The notes under the pieces are model-generated. The model had not been told where the DNA came from, made no database searches, and saw only the letters and a list, made by a program, of their open reading frames with translations. A stretch of 64,000 nt of DNA, from positions 1 through 64,000 of the forward strand of contig NZ_JACJPI010000073.1 of assembly GCF_014695975.1 (NCBI RefSeq), in the 5' to 3' direction. The stretch is from Leptolyngbya sp. FACHB-321 (GTDB taxonomy: Bacteria > Cyanobacteriota > Cyanobacteriia > Leptolyngbyales > Leptolyngbyaceae). Both the position numbers and the translations under genes were made by a program. Shown piece by piece: positions 16,849 through 25,963 of this stretch; positions within the stretch are counted from its first letter, which is position 1; each line of letters starts with the position of its first letter.

Positions 16849-17310
16849 CGTTACAAACTCCTGAGTTGAGATAGATTGATCAGTCAGAATTAAATGTGAT
16901 TCAGCTTCAAACGTTTTATCAACCTTGCCAAAAAGCTGCGTCTAGAAACAATTTATGATTAACCATCACCTGACTGCTCATCTTCATCTTGCCAAAGACG
17001 ATCGTAAATTACGTCCCTCCAGAGGTAGGAAAGCCACCCACAATTAGTCGTAGAAACCGAAAGCAGGTGCGCTTTAGAAGACTAGCCTTTATCATTTTCC
17101 TCAGTATTTGCAGAAAAGGCAGAAAAGATAGTTGTCCAAAAGGGCAAAATCATTGTCCCAATCAGCTTTGGTTTAGCTATGCCCGACGACGATTAAGTAA
17201 GGCAATCAACAAAAACGCGGAGTAGGGTCAGCATTGCCTCCCTTTCTCCGCGTTCTTAACTCTGCGTACCAATTAGATGCGACTAGATGGAACTACTAGC
17301 CATATCTAAC
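16849..17310. other. Gap with a minus-strand terminator
   Basis: About 460 bp between two leftward genes. Apart from the intrinsic terminator at 17215-17253 and the presumed promoter of the helical-protein gene near its left end, I see nothing coding. A 78-codon plus-strand frame here is basic, low in expected structure, and is not credible. Confidence 0.4.
17215..17253 (-). terminator. Intrinsic terminator of the small porin gene
   Basis: On the minus strand the arms CGCGGAG/CTCCGCG (within 17246-17253 and 17215-17222, 8 bp with ACGCGGAG/CTCCGCGT) enclose a loop with further AGGG/CCCT pairing and are followed by TTTTTG. It lies about 58 bp downstream of the beta-barrel gene stop. Confidence 0.75.
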
Positions 17311-17865
17311 CTAAAAGCGATAACCGACACCAGCTTGGAAGCTTAGAGCATCAGCAGGGCTGTTCTTGTAGGCATCAATGCCCCACTTGGCATCGCCATA
17401 AACAACAACGTTTCTGCCAATACCTGCTTCAGCACCAGCAGTAAGAACGGGAGCGTTCTTGTTACCTAATGGAGAGGGCTTGCCTTCTTTGTCAGCGAAG
17501 GAATAACCGGCTCCAGCATAGATATTAGCGTTGTCAGAGACGGGCACATCGTAGGTGAGAAGGGGCATAATGGCTGCACTTTCATCACTAAACAAAACGG
17601 CACCTCGTACAGAAATAGGTGCATTGGGAACGGCGAAGCGACCTTGAATATTACCGCCCAAGGTAGCAGCATCACCGTTTTGTCCACCGTTTGTTACGCC
17701 AGCAGAAACACCTGCACCAATATAGCTGTCGTTAAATGTAATGGGTCGAGCAGAGGCAGCGCCAGCCGAAAGAATAGCGGGTGCGATCGCCAAAGCAGCG
17801 AGTGCAATGATGCGAGCGGGCAGAGCGTTACGAAGAATGGTGGAAAAGGTTTGAGCGCGTTGCAT
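17311..17865 (-). CDS. Small outer-membrane beta-barrel protein
   Basis: A 184-residue exported protein. Residues about 1-40 are a signal peptide (ALAALAIAPAILSAGAASA, cleavage probably after ASA). The rest alternates polar and hydrophobic residues (DSYIGAGVSAGV, NIYAGAGYSFADKEG, NVVVYGDAKWGI) and ends GVGYRF. A terminal Phe is the usual recognition signal for outer-membrane barrels. The ATG at 17865 has GAGGA upstream; a GTG five codons earlier is possible but places the site inside the gene. A strong terminator follows. Confidence 0.78.
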   Translation of the reverse strand: MQRAQTFSTILRNALPARIIALAALAIAPAILSAGAASARPITFNDSYIGAGVSAGVTNGGQNGDAATLGGNIQGRFAVPNAPISVRGAVLFSDESAAIMPLLTYDVPVSDNANIYAGAGYSFADKEGKPSPLGNKNAPVLTAGAEAGIGRNVVVYGDAKWGIDAYKNSPADALSFQAGVGYRF

Positions 17866-18586
17866 AGTAGAGTTCCTCACAGGGTTAAAGTTCGTTTGAC
17901 TCAGTTACATCTAAAGTCGAAAAACGAGTTAGAGAAGTTCCAGAGATAGCAAGGAATTAACTGTTTTAAGAAGTTGCGGAATAGACAATCCTTGTGCAGT
18001 TTTCTTACCAAATTAATGCCAATGGAAGATACACAGCCAAAAGAGTAATTTCCGCAATTTAAAACATCAAATTGGTCTTACCTTCTCTTTTAGGTATAAC
18101 GTTTCACTCAAATTAAGCAATGCTCAAAAGGGTCTGTTGTGCAACTGTCACAGATAGTTTTGAGAAGAGAAACTAATCATTCTGCTAACAAGAATCTAAT
18201 CAATCGCATGGGTCATCCAAGTGGATGTAGCGATCGTATCGAGACTATGCTAGCGAGCTCATTTTGCTTCACTGCTGCTACGTGTATAAATGTCATGTGA
18301 GCAGAGCAGTGCCGAAGAAAAGAGTTACGCCAAGCAGCAGATAAAAGTTAGACAGCAAAAGGATGGTTTTGGGTCAAAACATTTGCTGATACGTCAGAAC
18401 TGGCATTGTGAAGCGAGGCGGCATTAATTGTATGACGCATGGCATTCCAAAGGTTCCTGCTTGCCATTAAGAGGACAAAGACTGAGAACGAAGACTGCCC
18501 ACTATAAATCCCTCCCATATCTATGAGGGCTTTGGTCTAGCAACTACATAGCGCTTTGAACGCGCATCAATAGCAAGGCTTAAGCG
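17866..18586. other. Long intergenic region upstream of the barrel protein gene
   Basis: About 720 bp between two leftward genes without a credible reading frame. It should contain the promoter and leader of the barrel-protein gene near the left end. A short inverted repeat CCCTC/GAGGG at about 18510-18528 lies about 60 bp past the stop of the histidine kinase and may help end its transcript. Nothing else is recognised. Confidence 0.35.
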
Positions 18587-19831
18587 CTACATCACGACGG
18601 TAGAGTTGGGCTGCTCGTCACTACTTTGCGTCTCAAGCGGCAGCACAACTGTAAAGGTAGAGCCAACACCCACTTCCGAGGTCAGGCTAATCTCACCTTG
18701 CAGCAGTTTTACCATGCGAGCAACGATCGCTAGACCCAGCCCCGTACTGTTAGTGAGCCGATCGGGTTCAGACGGTAGCACCTGAAAGAACGGTTCAAAA
18801 ACGTGAGCCTGGTTAGCCTCATCAATGCCGATTCCTGTATCGATCACGGCGATCAACCACCAACCATCTGAGAGGACCCGACACTGTAAAGTCACGCTAC
18901 CTACCTCGGTATAGCGAATGGCATTACTCATCAGGTTGACCAGAATTTGTTGCAGCCGTAGCGGATCAGTAACAACACGATCGGGGGCCCGCTCATCGTC
19001 TAGCAAAAGCTGCAAACCACTCGCTGCTGCCAAAGGCTGTATTACTTCAAACACGGTTTGAATAACGCCACGGACATTGGTTGGCTCTAGCCGGAGCAGC
19101 ATTTGACCCGCTTCGTAACGCGACAACTCCAGAGTGTCATTGATCAAGCGCAAAAGCTGACGACTATTACGCACAACGCGCTCAATATGCTCCAGACTAT
19201 GCGGCGTGTCTCGCACGACTGGCTGTTGCTGCCGTAAAAAGAGCTCAGAGTAGCCAATGATAGAGGTCAGTGGGGTCTTCAGTTCGTGGGCGAGAACAGA
19301 CAGATTCTCCTGACTAGAATGCACCAGACGATCGAGTTCTTGATTCGTAAGCAGCAACTGTCCCCGCAGTTTATCCAGCTCTTGCAAGCGCTCAGCAACA
19401 TAGCTCTTAAAGCACTGAGCGATCGCGCCATCCACTACAGCATCAATAAGCGCGACTGCCCGCAATACTTCCTCGGCTGTACATTGAAGCAGATCGGCGC
19501 GGAGAACATGGATGATTTGCGATCGCAACAGATGATATTCGCGTGCAATCTCAGTCGGGTCAAAGCCTTGTCCGGCTCGCAGGGCACCATGTTGAAGACT
19601 TGCTCTGATAATCGTTTCAATATCGCTCTCTTGCGTCTCTGCCAGCACTGTTGCCAGGGCTGCAAGAATATGGGGAATGTGGTCACGAATGGCAGTCGGT
19701 GAAAGCTGATCAGCACTTTTGATCTGCTGATCCTGAATAACCGCTTCTACCCATTGAGCGGTAATGGTTTGCGATCGCTCAGTCAGCAAGACGCTTAAAT
19801 CAGGCATTGGTGATAACTGAGAAAGAGTCAT
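18587..19831 (-). CDS. Histidine kinase with RsbRD-type N-terminal domain
   Basis: A 414-residue cytoplasmic sensor kinase. Residues about 10-140 look like the RsbRD N-terminal helical sensor (LLTERSQTITAQWVEAVI, LRAGQGFDPTEIAREYHLLR). HisKA has the phospho-acceptor His182 in LSVLAHELKTPLTS, and the ATPase domain has NLMSNAIRYTE, DTGIGI and STGLGLAIVARM. There is no membrane segment and no receiver. The ATG at 19831 has GGGAG upstream; a GTG four codons earlier is less likely. It is divergent from the large hybrid kinase gene. Confidence 0.9.
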   Translation of the reverse strand: MTLSQLSPMPDLSVLLTERSQTITAQWVEAVIQDQQIKSADQLSPTAIRDHIPHILAALATVLAETQESDIETIIRASLQHGALRAGQGFDPTEIAREYHLLRSQIIHVLRADLLQCTAEEVLRAVALIDAVVDGAIAQCFKSYVAERLQELDKLRGQLLLTNQELDRLVHSSQENLSVLAHELKTPLTSIIGYSELFLRQQQPVVRDTPHSLEHIERVVRNSRQLLRLINDTLELSRYEAGQMLLRLEPTNVRGVIQTVFEVIQPLAAASGLQLLLDDERAPDRVVTDPLRLQQILVNLMSNAIRYTEVGSVTLQCRVLSDGWWLIAVIDTGIGIDEANQAHVFEPFFQVLPSEPDRLTNSTGLGLAIVARMVKLLQGEISLTSEVGVGSTFTVVLPLETQSSDEQPNSTVVM

Positions 19832-20266
19832 ATGGGCTCCCACTAAACGCGAATATCATCCTTAGCGGAAAACACGCCTAAAACGATTTATCCTTACTCT
19901 TCCCCAAGATAGACATTCATTCTACCTTAGGGAAGATGTTTAGAGTGGTAGCCGTTTTGTACTGCCCTTGCGCGATCACCTATTTCGTCCAACACGATGC
20001 TGCCATCCCGTTATTCAGCAGCCAGAGTTTAAGCCCATGAACTTACAATGAGAATCCGGTCTGGATAGATGTTTGGCACTGAGACCAACGTTTTTTTGCA
20101 GCGGTAGCGATTGAGCTTAGACCATTGAGGCTGCGACGTAACTACAAAGTAAGGTGCCGAAACATGCGTCTAGCCCTACTTAGAAGGCTGAAGCAGCAAT
20201 TAATACTGGTTTGAAGCGTTTGATGTCCTAATATTCGCTATCGTTAATTGTCACTTGTCAGTCAGT
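19832..20266. promoter_or_regulatory. Divergent control region between two kinase genes
   Basis: About 435 bp separate the leftward RsbRD-type kinase from the rightward hybrid kinase, so both promoters lie here. An inverted repeat TCTTCCC (19898-19904) / GGGAAGA (19930-19936) sits near the leftward gene and could be an operator. No coding frame is credible. Confidence 0.4.
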
Positions 20267-23200
20267 ATGCTCAACCGTTTAAAGATTGGTACCAAGATTG
20301 GAGCCGGTTTTGCACTTGGGGTGGTCTTTTTTGCAATGTTCTCGGCGATCGCTTACCGCAGTACGAAGCAACTAGTTGAGACAACCACAAATGAAGCCCA
20401 CACATATGCGGTGCTCGGCGAGCTTGAAGCCTTACTGTCTCAGCTTAGAAGTGCCGAAACAGGACAGCGTGGCTATTTGCTAACAGGCAAAGACGAATAC
20501 TTACAGCCCTATAGAAGTGCAGTTCCCGTCTTGGACAGCAAGCTCCGCAGCTTGCGTTCGCTAACGACAGACAACCCGACCCAGCAGAACAAGCTTGATA
20601 CGCTGGAGCCATTGGTGGCAGCCAAGATGGCTGAACTAAATCAAACGATCGAGCTACGCCAGCAAAAGGGCTTTGAAGCCGCTCAACAGCTTGTTTTAAC
20701 AGAACGGGGCAAGCTACTGATGGATGACATTCACAATACCTTGCTCTCAATGAAAGCAGAGGAGCAGCGCTTGCTGGAGCGTCGATCGCACGCTAATACC
20801 GTCGCAGCCCAGCAAACAACCGATACTGTGATCTATGGCATTCCCCTTTATTCGCTGCTGTTAATCATCATTGGCTTGACACTCTCACGACACATTTCGC
20901 GACCGCTCCACCAAATCTCAACCATTGCTACTGAAGTTGGAGCAGGCAATTTAGAGGTAGATGCGCCGACAAGCCAGCGTAAAGACGAAATCGGTATTCT
21001 GACCCGCGCCTTTGGGGAAATGCTCACCAATTTGCGCGATACCAGTCGGCGTACCGATGAGCAAACCTGGCTCAAATCAAATCTGGCTAGCTTCAGTCGG
21101 TTGCTTCAAGGTCAGCGCAACAATGAAGTAGTGGCACGTCAGCTTCTCTCCCAACTGGCACCCCTCGTAGGTGCACAGCAAGGAGTTTTCTATCTGATGG
21201 ACACTGATACTAATCCTCCTACGCTGAAGTTACTCAGCAGCTACGCCTATCAAGAACGCAAGCATCTGGCAAATCAGTTTCGTTTGGGTGAAGGGCTCGT
21301 GGGGCAGTGCGCCCTGGAAAAACAGCGCATTTTGCTAACCGACGTGCCTGGCGACTACATCCAAATTGCCTCTGGCTTGGGTGCAGCGCCGCCCCTCAAT
21401 ATCGTGGTCTTGCCCCTCCTGTTTGAGCAAGCGGTTACTGGAGTCCTTGAACTAGCGTCTTTACAGCGGTTTAGCCCGATTCAACTGAGACTACTAGATG
21501 AGATCAGCGAAAGTGTGGGCGTGGTGCTTAATACGATCGCTGCCGACTTGCGTACAAGTGAACTGTTGCACGAATCGCAGATGTTGACTGAGGAACTCCA
21601 GCAGCAGCAAGACGAAATTCAGGAAACTAACCGCCTGCTAGAAGAACAAGCCGAAACGCTGCAAGTATCAGAAGCCCAACTGAAAGAACAGCAAGAAGAA
21701 ATGCGGCAGAGCAATGATGAATTGCAGCAACTGAATGAAGAGTTAGAAGAAAAGGCACAACTGCTAGTAGAACAAAAGCAAGAAGGCGATCGCAAGAATG
21801 AAGCCATTGAACTAGCAAGACAGGCGCTCGAAGAAAAAGCGGAAGAGCTTGCCCTTAGCTCTCGTTACAAGTCTGAGTTTCTTGCCAATATGTCTCACGA
21901 ACTGCGAACGCCACTGAACAGCTTGCTCATTTTGGCACGCCTGCTAGGCGAAAACGGTGAGGGCAACTTGACCGAGAAGCAGGTGGAATACAGCCGCACG
22001 ATTCATGCTGCTGGCAGCGATTTGCTCGACCTCATCAACGAGATCCTTGATCTGGCAAAAATTGAATCTGGCACCATCTCAGTTGATATAGAAACGCTAC
22101 CGTTTGCCGACTTACAGCACTTTCTAGAGCGCACGTTTCAGCAGGTGGCTCAAGGCGCAGGGCTAGATTTTCGCGTCGAGCTAGCGCCAACACTGCCGCC
22201 CTCAATGCAGACTGACCCCAAACGTCTCCAGCAAATTCTGAAAAACCTTTTGGCAAACGCCTTTAAATTTACAGAGCAAGGCAGCGTCACTGTGCATATT
22301 GCGCCGAGCGATCGTCCCAGTGCTCTTGCCAGCCCGATACCGATGGTTGCTTTCACCGTTGCCGATACAGGCGTTGGCATTAACCCTGAAAAACAGGCAA
22401 TTATCTTTGAAGCCTTTCAGCAAGCCGATGGCACCACTAGTCGTCGTTATGGCGGTACCGGGCTTGGTTTATCTATCAGCCGCGAGCTTGCTCAACGGTT
22501 AGGTGGACGCATTGAACTTACTAGCCAGCCTGGGCAAGGCAGTACATTTACACTGGTGCTGCCGCTCGAGCTTAGGGGAGAGGAGAGAGGAGAGAGGAGA
22601 GAGGAGCCACGAATCAGCAGTCAGCGATCAGCAGTTAGCAAAACTCAATCAAACCTCAAAACTCAAAACGACCCGACCGACCCTTTACTTCTTGACCCTC
22701 GCCCCCTACCGCCTAACGAAGTTGATGACGATCGTGCCTTGATTCAGTCTGGCGATCGTGTGCTGCTGATTATTGAAGATGACATTCACTTTGTCCGCAT
22801 TTTGACAGACATGGCGCGTCAGCAGGGCTTTAAGGTGCTATCTTCGCTGCGTAGTCAGCCAGGATTAGCGCTGGCACAACTGTTTAAGCCCGATGCCATC
22901 ATGCTAGATCTGCGCCTGCCCGATATGGATGGCTGGACGGTGCTCGATCGACTGAAGCATGACCCAGCAACCCGCCATATTCCCGTACATATTCTTTCAG
23001 TGGATGATGAGCAGCAGCGCAGCTTGCAGTTGGGTGCGATCGCCTACCTGCAAAAGCCCATTTCATCGGAAGCACTGACACAGGCATTGGTAGATATCAA
23101 AGGCTTTGTAGAACGCCCAGTCAAGAACTTGCTGGTAGTAGAAGATGATTTGGTGCAAGCACAAAGCATTCGCGAACTGATTGGCAATGGCGATGTTTTG

Positions 23201-23926
23201 ACCACGATCGTGGGGACAGGAGCGGACGCACTAACAATGCTGCAATCGAGCCGCTTTGACTGCATGGTGCTGGATCTGGGCTTGCCCGATATGCCTGGTT
23301 TTGACTTGATTGAGCAAATTAAACAACAGCCGCAGTTTTCTCGCCTGCCCATCATTGTTTACACAGGTAAAGAACTCACCCAACAGCAAGAAACGCAACT
23401 GAGGCGACTGGCAGAAACCATCATTGTCAAAGATGTGCGATCGCCCGAGCGCCTGCTTGATGAAACTGCCCTCTTTTTACATCGAGTGCAGGCAGCGCTA
23501 CCAGAGTCAAAACGACAAATGCTGGAGCAACTGCACCAGAGCGATCCGGTGCTGGCAAACAAAAAAGTGTTGATTGTCGATGATGATGTTCGCAATATTT
23601 TTGCGCTGACTAGCCTGTTAGAGCGTTACCAGATGCAGGTATCGTATGCCGAGAATGGGCTTGACGGTATTACCGTACTCCAAAGCCACCCTGATATTGA
23701 TGTCATTTTGATGGATGTCATGATGCCAGAGCTAGATGGCTATGAAACGACGCGGGCAATTCGTCAGCTTGACTCCTTTCGATCACTACCCATCATTGCG
23801 CTAACGGCAAAGGCTATGCAGGGCGATCGTGAAAAATGTCTCGAAGCGGGCGCATCTGACTACATTACTAAACCCGTTGATACAGAACAGCTTCTATCGC
23901 TGCTAAGGGTCTGGCTCTACCGTTAA
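20267..23926 (+). CDS. CHASE3-HAMP-GAF hybrid histidine kinase with three receivers
   Basis: A 1219-residue membrane hybrid kinase. In order: TM1 (about 11-31), periplasmic CHASE3 (35-185, with the family motif [17 protein letters not shown]), TM2 (189-206), HAMP, GAF (285-430), a long Gln/Glu coiled coil (436-530), HisKA with His544 in [10 protein letters not shown], ATPase ([12 protein letters not shown]), a repeat-derived linker, and three receivers with phospho-Asp in [24 protein letters not shown] and [12 protein letters not shown]. The ATG at 20267 is used. CheR, CheB and a REC-kinase follow. The coil may be the methylation target; that is inference. Confidence 0.93.
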   Translation: MLNRLKIGTKIGAGFALGVVFFAMFSAIAYRSTKQLVETTTNEAHTYAVLGELEALLSQLRSAETGQRGYLLTGKDEYLQPYRSAVPVLDSKLRSLRSLTTDNPTQQNKLDTLEPLVAAKMAELNQTIELRQQKGFEAAQQLVLTERGKLLMDDIHNTLLSMKAEEQRLLERRSHANTVAAQQTTDTVIYGIPLYSLLLIIIGLTLSRHISRPLHQISTIATEVGAGNLEVDAPTSQRKDEIGILTRAFGEMLTNLRDTSRRTDEQTWLKSNLASFSRLLQGQRNNEVVARQLLSQLAPLVGAQQGVFYLMDTDTNPPTLKLLSSYAYQERKHLANQFRLGEGLVGQCALEKQRILLTDVPGDYIQIASGLGAAPPLNIVVLPLLFEQAVTGVLELASLQRFSPIQLRLLDEISESVGVVLNTIAADLRTSELLHESQMLTEELQQQQDEIQETNRLLEEQAETLQVSEAQLKEQQEEMRQSNDELQQLNEELEEKAQLLVEQKQEGDRKNEAIELARQALEEKAEELALSSRYKSEFLANMSHELRTPLNSLLILARLLGENGEGNLTEKQVEYSRTIHAAGSDLLDLINEILDLAKIESGTISVDIETLPFADLQHFLERTFQQVAQGAGLDFRVELAPTLPPSMQTDPKRLQQILKNLLANAFKFTEQGSVTVHIAPSDRPSALASPIPMVAFTVADTGVGINPEKQAIIFEAFQQADGTTSRRYGGTGLGLSISRELAQRLGGRIELTSQPGQGSTFTLVLPLELRGEERGERREEPRISSQRSAVSKTQSNLKTQNDPTDPLLLDPRPLPPNEVDDDRALIQSGDRVLLIIEDDIHFVRILTDMARQQGFKVLSSLRSQPGLALAQLFKPDAIMLDLRLPDMDGWTVLDRLKHDPATRHIPVHILSVDDEQQRSLQLGAIAYLQKPISSEALTQALVDIKGFVERPVKNLLVVEDDLVQAQSIRELIGNGDVLTTIVGTGADALTMLQSSRFDCMVLDLGLPDMPGFDLIEQIKQQPQFSRLPIIVYTGKELTQQQETQLRRLAETIIVKDVRSPERLLDETALFLHRVQAALPESKRQMLEQLHQSDPVLANKKVLIVDDDVRNIFALTSLLERYQMQVSYAENGLDGITVLQSHPDIDVILMDVMMPELDGYETTRAIRQLDSFRSLPIIALTAKAMQGDREKCLEAGASDYITKPVDTEQLLSLLRVWLYR
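22577..22606. repeat. Heptanucleotide tandem repeat inside the hybrid kinase gene
   Basis: GGAGAGA occurs three times in tandem (22582-22602) with partial units on both sides. It begins an in-frame linker between the ATPase domain and the first receiver; the bases after it (CAGCAGTCAGCGATCAGCAG) also look like intergenic repeat DNA. The encoded residues ([11 protein letters not shown]) are unlike the flanking domains. Confidence 0.8.
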
Positions 23927-23973
23927 AGAAACGTATAGCAAGCGGCTTGGTTTAAGAAACGATCACTCCGACG

Positions 23974-24327
23974 TTAGCGCCGCTGACAGTTTTGATTTCG
24001 CACAATCTCGCCATACACTTTGACGGCTTTTACCTCTTCATTGCTTTCTTTGGCGTGTTCAACTGCAGCTTGATTAAGTTCTTGCTGTGACCCAGTAGAC
24101 TCGGCGACCTGTGCGTGTTCATACGAGGCGATCGCATAGCGTTGCGTTTCTTTACCAGCCAGCTCAATAGACTTACCTTGTGCTTCTGTCACTCGATCAA
24201 CACTAGCTTCAATGATCTTGCCAAAGGCTTCTACCTTTTTGCCCTTTTCTTCAGACTTTTTAGCACAACTTTGTGCTGCTCTCGCTTGCTCTTTTGACAC
24301 CTTATGCATCACGGTTTGATCCATCAT
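23974..24327 (-). CDS. Small helical protein, unknown function
   Basis: A 117-residue charged protein, predicted fully helical (EKGKKVEAFGKIIEASVDRV, GKETQRYAIASYEHAQVA). It is rich in Lys, Glu and Gln and has no membrane segment. It is convergent with the hybrid kinase gene, ends 48 bp from it, and is divergent from cheR. I recognise no family. Start is the first of two adjacent ATGs at 24327. Confidence 0.6.
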   Translation of the reverse strand: MMDQTVMHKVSKEQARAAQSCAKKSEEKGKKVEAFGKIIEASVDRVTEAQGKSIELAGKETQRYAIASYEHAQVAESTGSQQELNQAAVEHAKESNEEVKAVKVYGEIVRNQNCQRR

Positions 24328-24556
24328 GTTTGACTATCTCTACTCCAGCAAACCTTGGTAGCCTTAGTCACTACACTATGGTTAAGTCTGGGTTGAACCG
24401 TTTGCAGATCCAGACTCTATCCTTAGATAGTGCTGAGAGTAAACGTGCAACTGCTAGAGTCGATGGGATGATCTGTTGCTCTATCTCCCGCTATAGATTT
24501 AGGTTTAAACTCGCACCAGACTATAGCTTTAGAGCCAGTGTTTTTGATACCAGCTA

Positions 24557-25387
24557 ATGGCTCTGTCCAACTCCAACCTAGAAGATATTGAGGTTCAGTT
24601 GCTTTTAGAAGGCGTGTACCGTTATTACGGTTTCGACTTTCGAAACTATGCACCATCATCAATGAAGCGTCGCATCCGTAAAGTTTTGGCGACGGAAGCA
24701 CTATCCACTGTTTCGGCACTGCAAGAGCGACTATTGCATGATGCTAGTTGTCTGGAGCGGTTTCTGTTGGGATTAACGGTTAACGTGACATCAATGTTTC
24801 GTGACCCTAGTTTTTTTGTTGCTTTTAGGGAAACAGTTGTCCCACTTTTACGTACTTACCCCTTTATTCGCATTTGGCATGCGGGCTGCTCGACTGGGCA
24901 AGAAGTCTATTCGCTGGCAATTTTGCTGCAAGAAGAAGGGCTTTACCACCGCTGCCGCATTTACGCAACTGATACAAACGAGATGGTTTTACAGAAGGCG
25001 AAGCAGGGTATCTACCCGATCGATCTTATGCAGGAATACACGCAACTTTACCTAAAAGCAGGCGGCAGGCGATCGTTTTCGGAATACTACACGGCTGGCT
25101 ATGGTAATGCAATCTTTCGCAACTCGCTAAAAGAAAACATCGTTTTTTCACCCCATAATCTGGCAACCGACAGTTCCTTTAATGAATTCAACGTCATCTT
25201 GTGCCGCAATGTTTTAATTTATTTCAACCGCACACTGCAACAACGGGTACATCAACTGTTTTACGATAGTCTTTGTTCGTTTGGGGTGCTGGGGCTAGGG
25301 CAGCGAGAATCACTGAAACTGACTGCGTATGAACAATGCTATGAAGAAATTGCGAAGGGAGAGCGGCTCTATCGGAGGCTCGACTGA
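24557..25387 (+). CDS. cheR: CheR-type protein-glutamate methyltransferase
   Basis: A 276-residue CheR that transfers methyl from SAM to Glu side chains of receptors. The N-terminal helical domain contains YGFDFRNYAPSSMKRRIRK; the SAM domain has IWHAGCSTGQEVYSLAILL and YATDTNEMVLQKAKQGIYP; VILCRNVLIYFN is the family signature near residue 215. No TPR tail is present. Its stop overlaps the cheB start as TGATG, so the two are translationally coupled. No methyl-accepting receptor gene is nearby. Confidence 0.93.
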   Translation: MALSNSNLEDIEVQLLLEGVYRYYGFDFRNYAPSSMKRRIRKVLATEALSTVSALQERLLHDASCLERFLLGLTVNVTSMFRDPSFFVAFRETVVPLLRTYPFIRIWHAGCSTGQEVYSLAILLQEEGLYHRCRIYATDTNEMVLQKAKQGIYPIDLMQEYTQLYLKAGGRRSFSEYYTAGYGNAIFRNSLKENIVFSPHNLATDSSFNEFNVILCRNVLIYFNRTLQQRVHQLFYDSLCSFGVLGLGQRESLKLTAYEQCYEEIAKGERLYRRLD

Positions 25388-25959
25388 TGCACTTTAAACT
25401 GCTTGTTATAGGCACATCGTTAGGTGGCTTTTCAGCGCTCAAAGTGGTGCTTGGAGGGTTAATACCACCGTTCCCGCTGGCGATCGCCGTTGTACAGCAT
25501 CGCCATAAAGAGTCTGGCAGTTTAATGAGTGGTTCGATGCAGCAATACACGAAGCTCTCAGTGCATGACGCAGAAGATAAAGACGAGTTGATGCCAGGAC
25601 ACGTCTATTTAGCTCCCGCAGATTATCACTTGCTGATTGAGCAGGACTACCTGGCGCTTTCGGTCGATGAACCTGTCTGCTTTGCGCGTCCGTCGATTGA
25701 TGTCTTGTTTGAATCGGCAGCCGATGTCTATGGCGATCGTACCATCGGTGTTATCCTGACCGGGGCAAATCATGATGGTACTAAGGGACTGGCGCGCATC
25801 AAAGCTCGTGGTGGGCTGGCGATCGTTCAAGATCCGGCAACGGCTGAAACGAGAACGATGCCACAAGCGGCGATCGACATGACCAGGGTTGATGCCATTT
25901 TACCCCTCCCAGACATCGCGCCCTATTTAGTGAATTTGTTATGCCGTGCGAGGAGTTAA
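25387..25959 (+). CDS. cheB: CheB-type methylesterase, catalytic domain only
   Basis: A 190-residue stand-alone CheB catalytic domain that removes methyl groups added by CheR. The catalytic residues are Ser11 in GTSLGG, His38 in VVQHRH and Asp130 in GANHDG. The usual N-terminal receiver is missing, so it is not controlled by its own phosphorylation. It overlaps cheR by one base (TGATG) and is followed after 4 bp by a REC-kinase gene, whose ribosome site lies inside the cheB end. Confidence 0.92.
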   Translation: MHFKLLVIGTSLGGFSALKVVLGGLIPPFPLAIAVVQHRHKESGSLMSGSMQQYTKLSVHDAEDKDELMPGHVYLAPADYHLLIEQDYLALSVDEPVCFARPSIDVLFESAADVYGDRTIGVILTGANHDGTKGLARIKARGGLAIVQDPATAETRTMPQAAIDMTRVDAILPLPDIAPYLVNLLCRARS

Positions 25960-25963
25960 TGCC

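Noticed and set aside
19898-19936. TCTTCCC/GGGAAGA repeat as a firm operator
   Set aside because: Seven-bp arms 25 bp apart can occur by chance, and no known regulator site matches.
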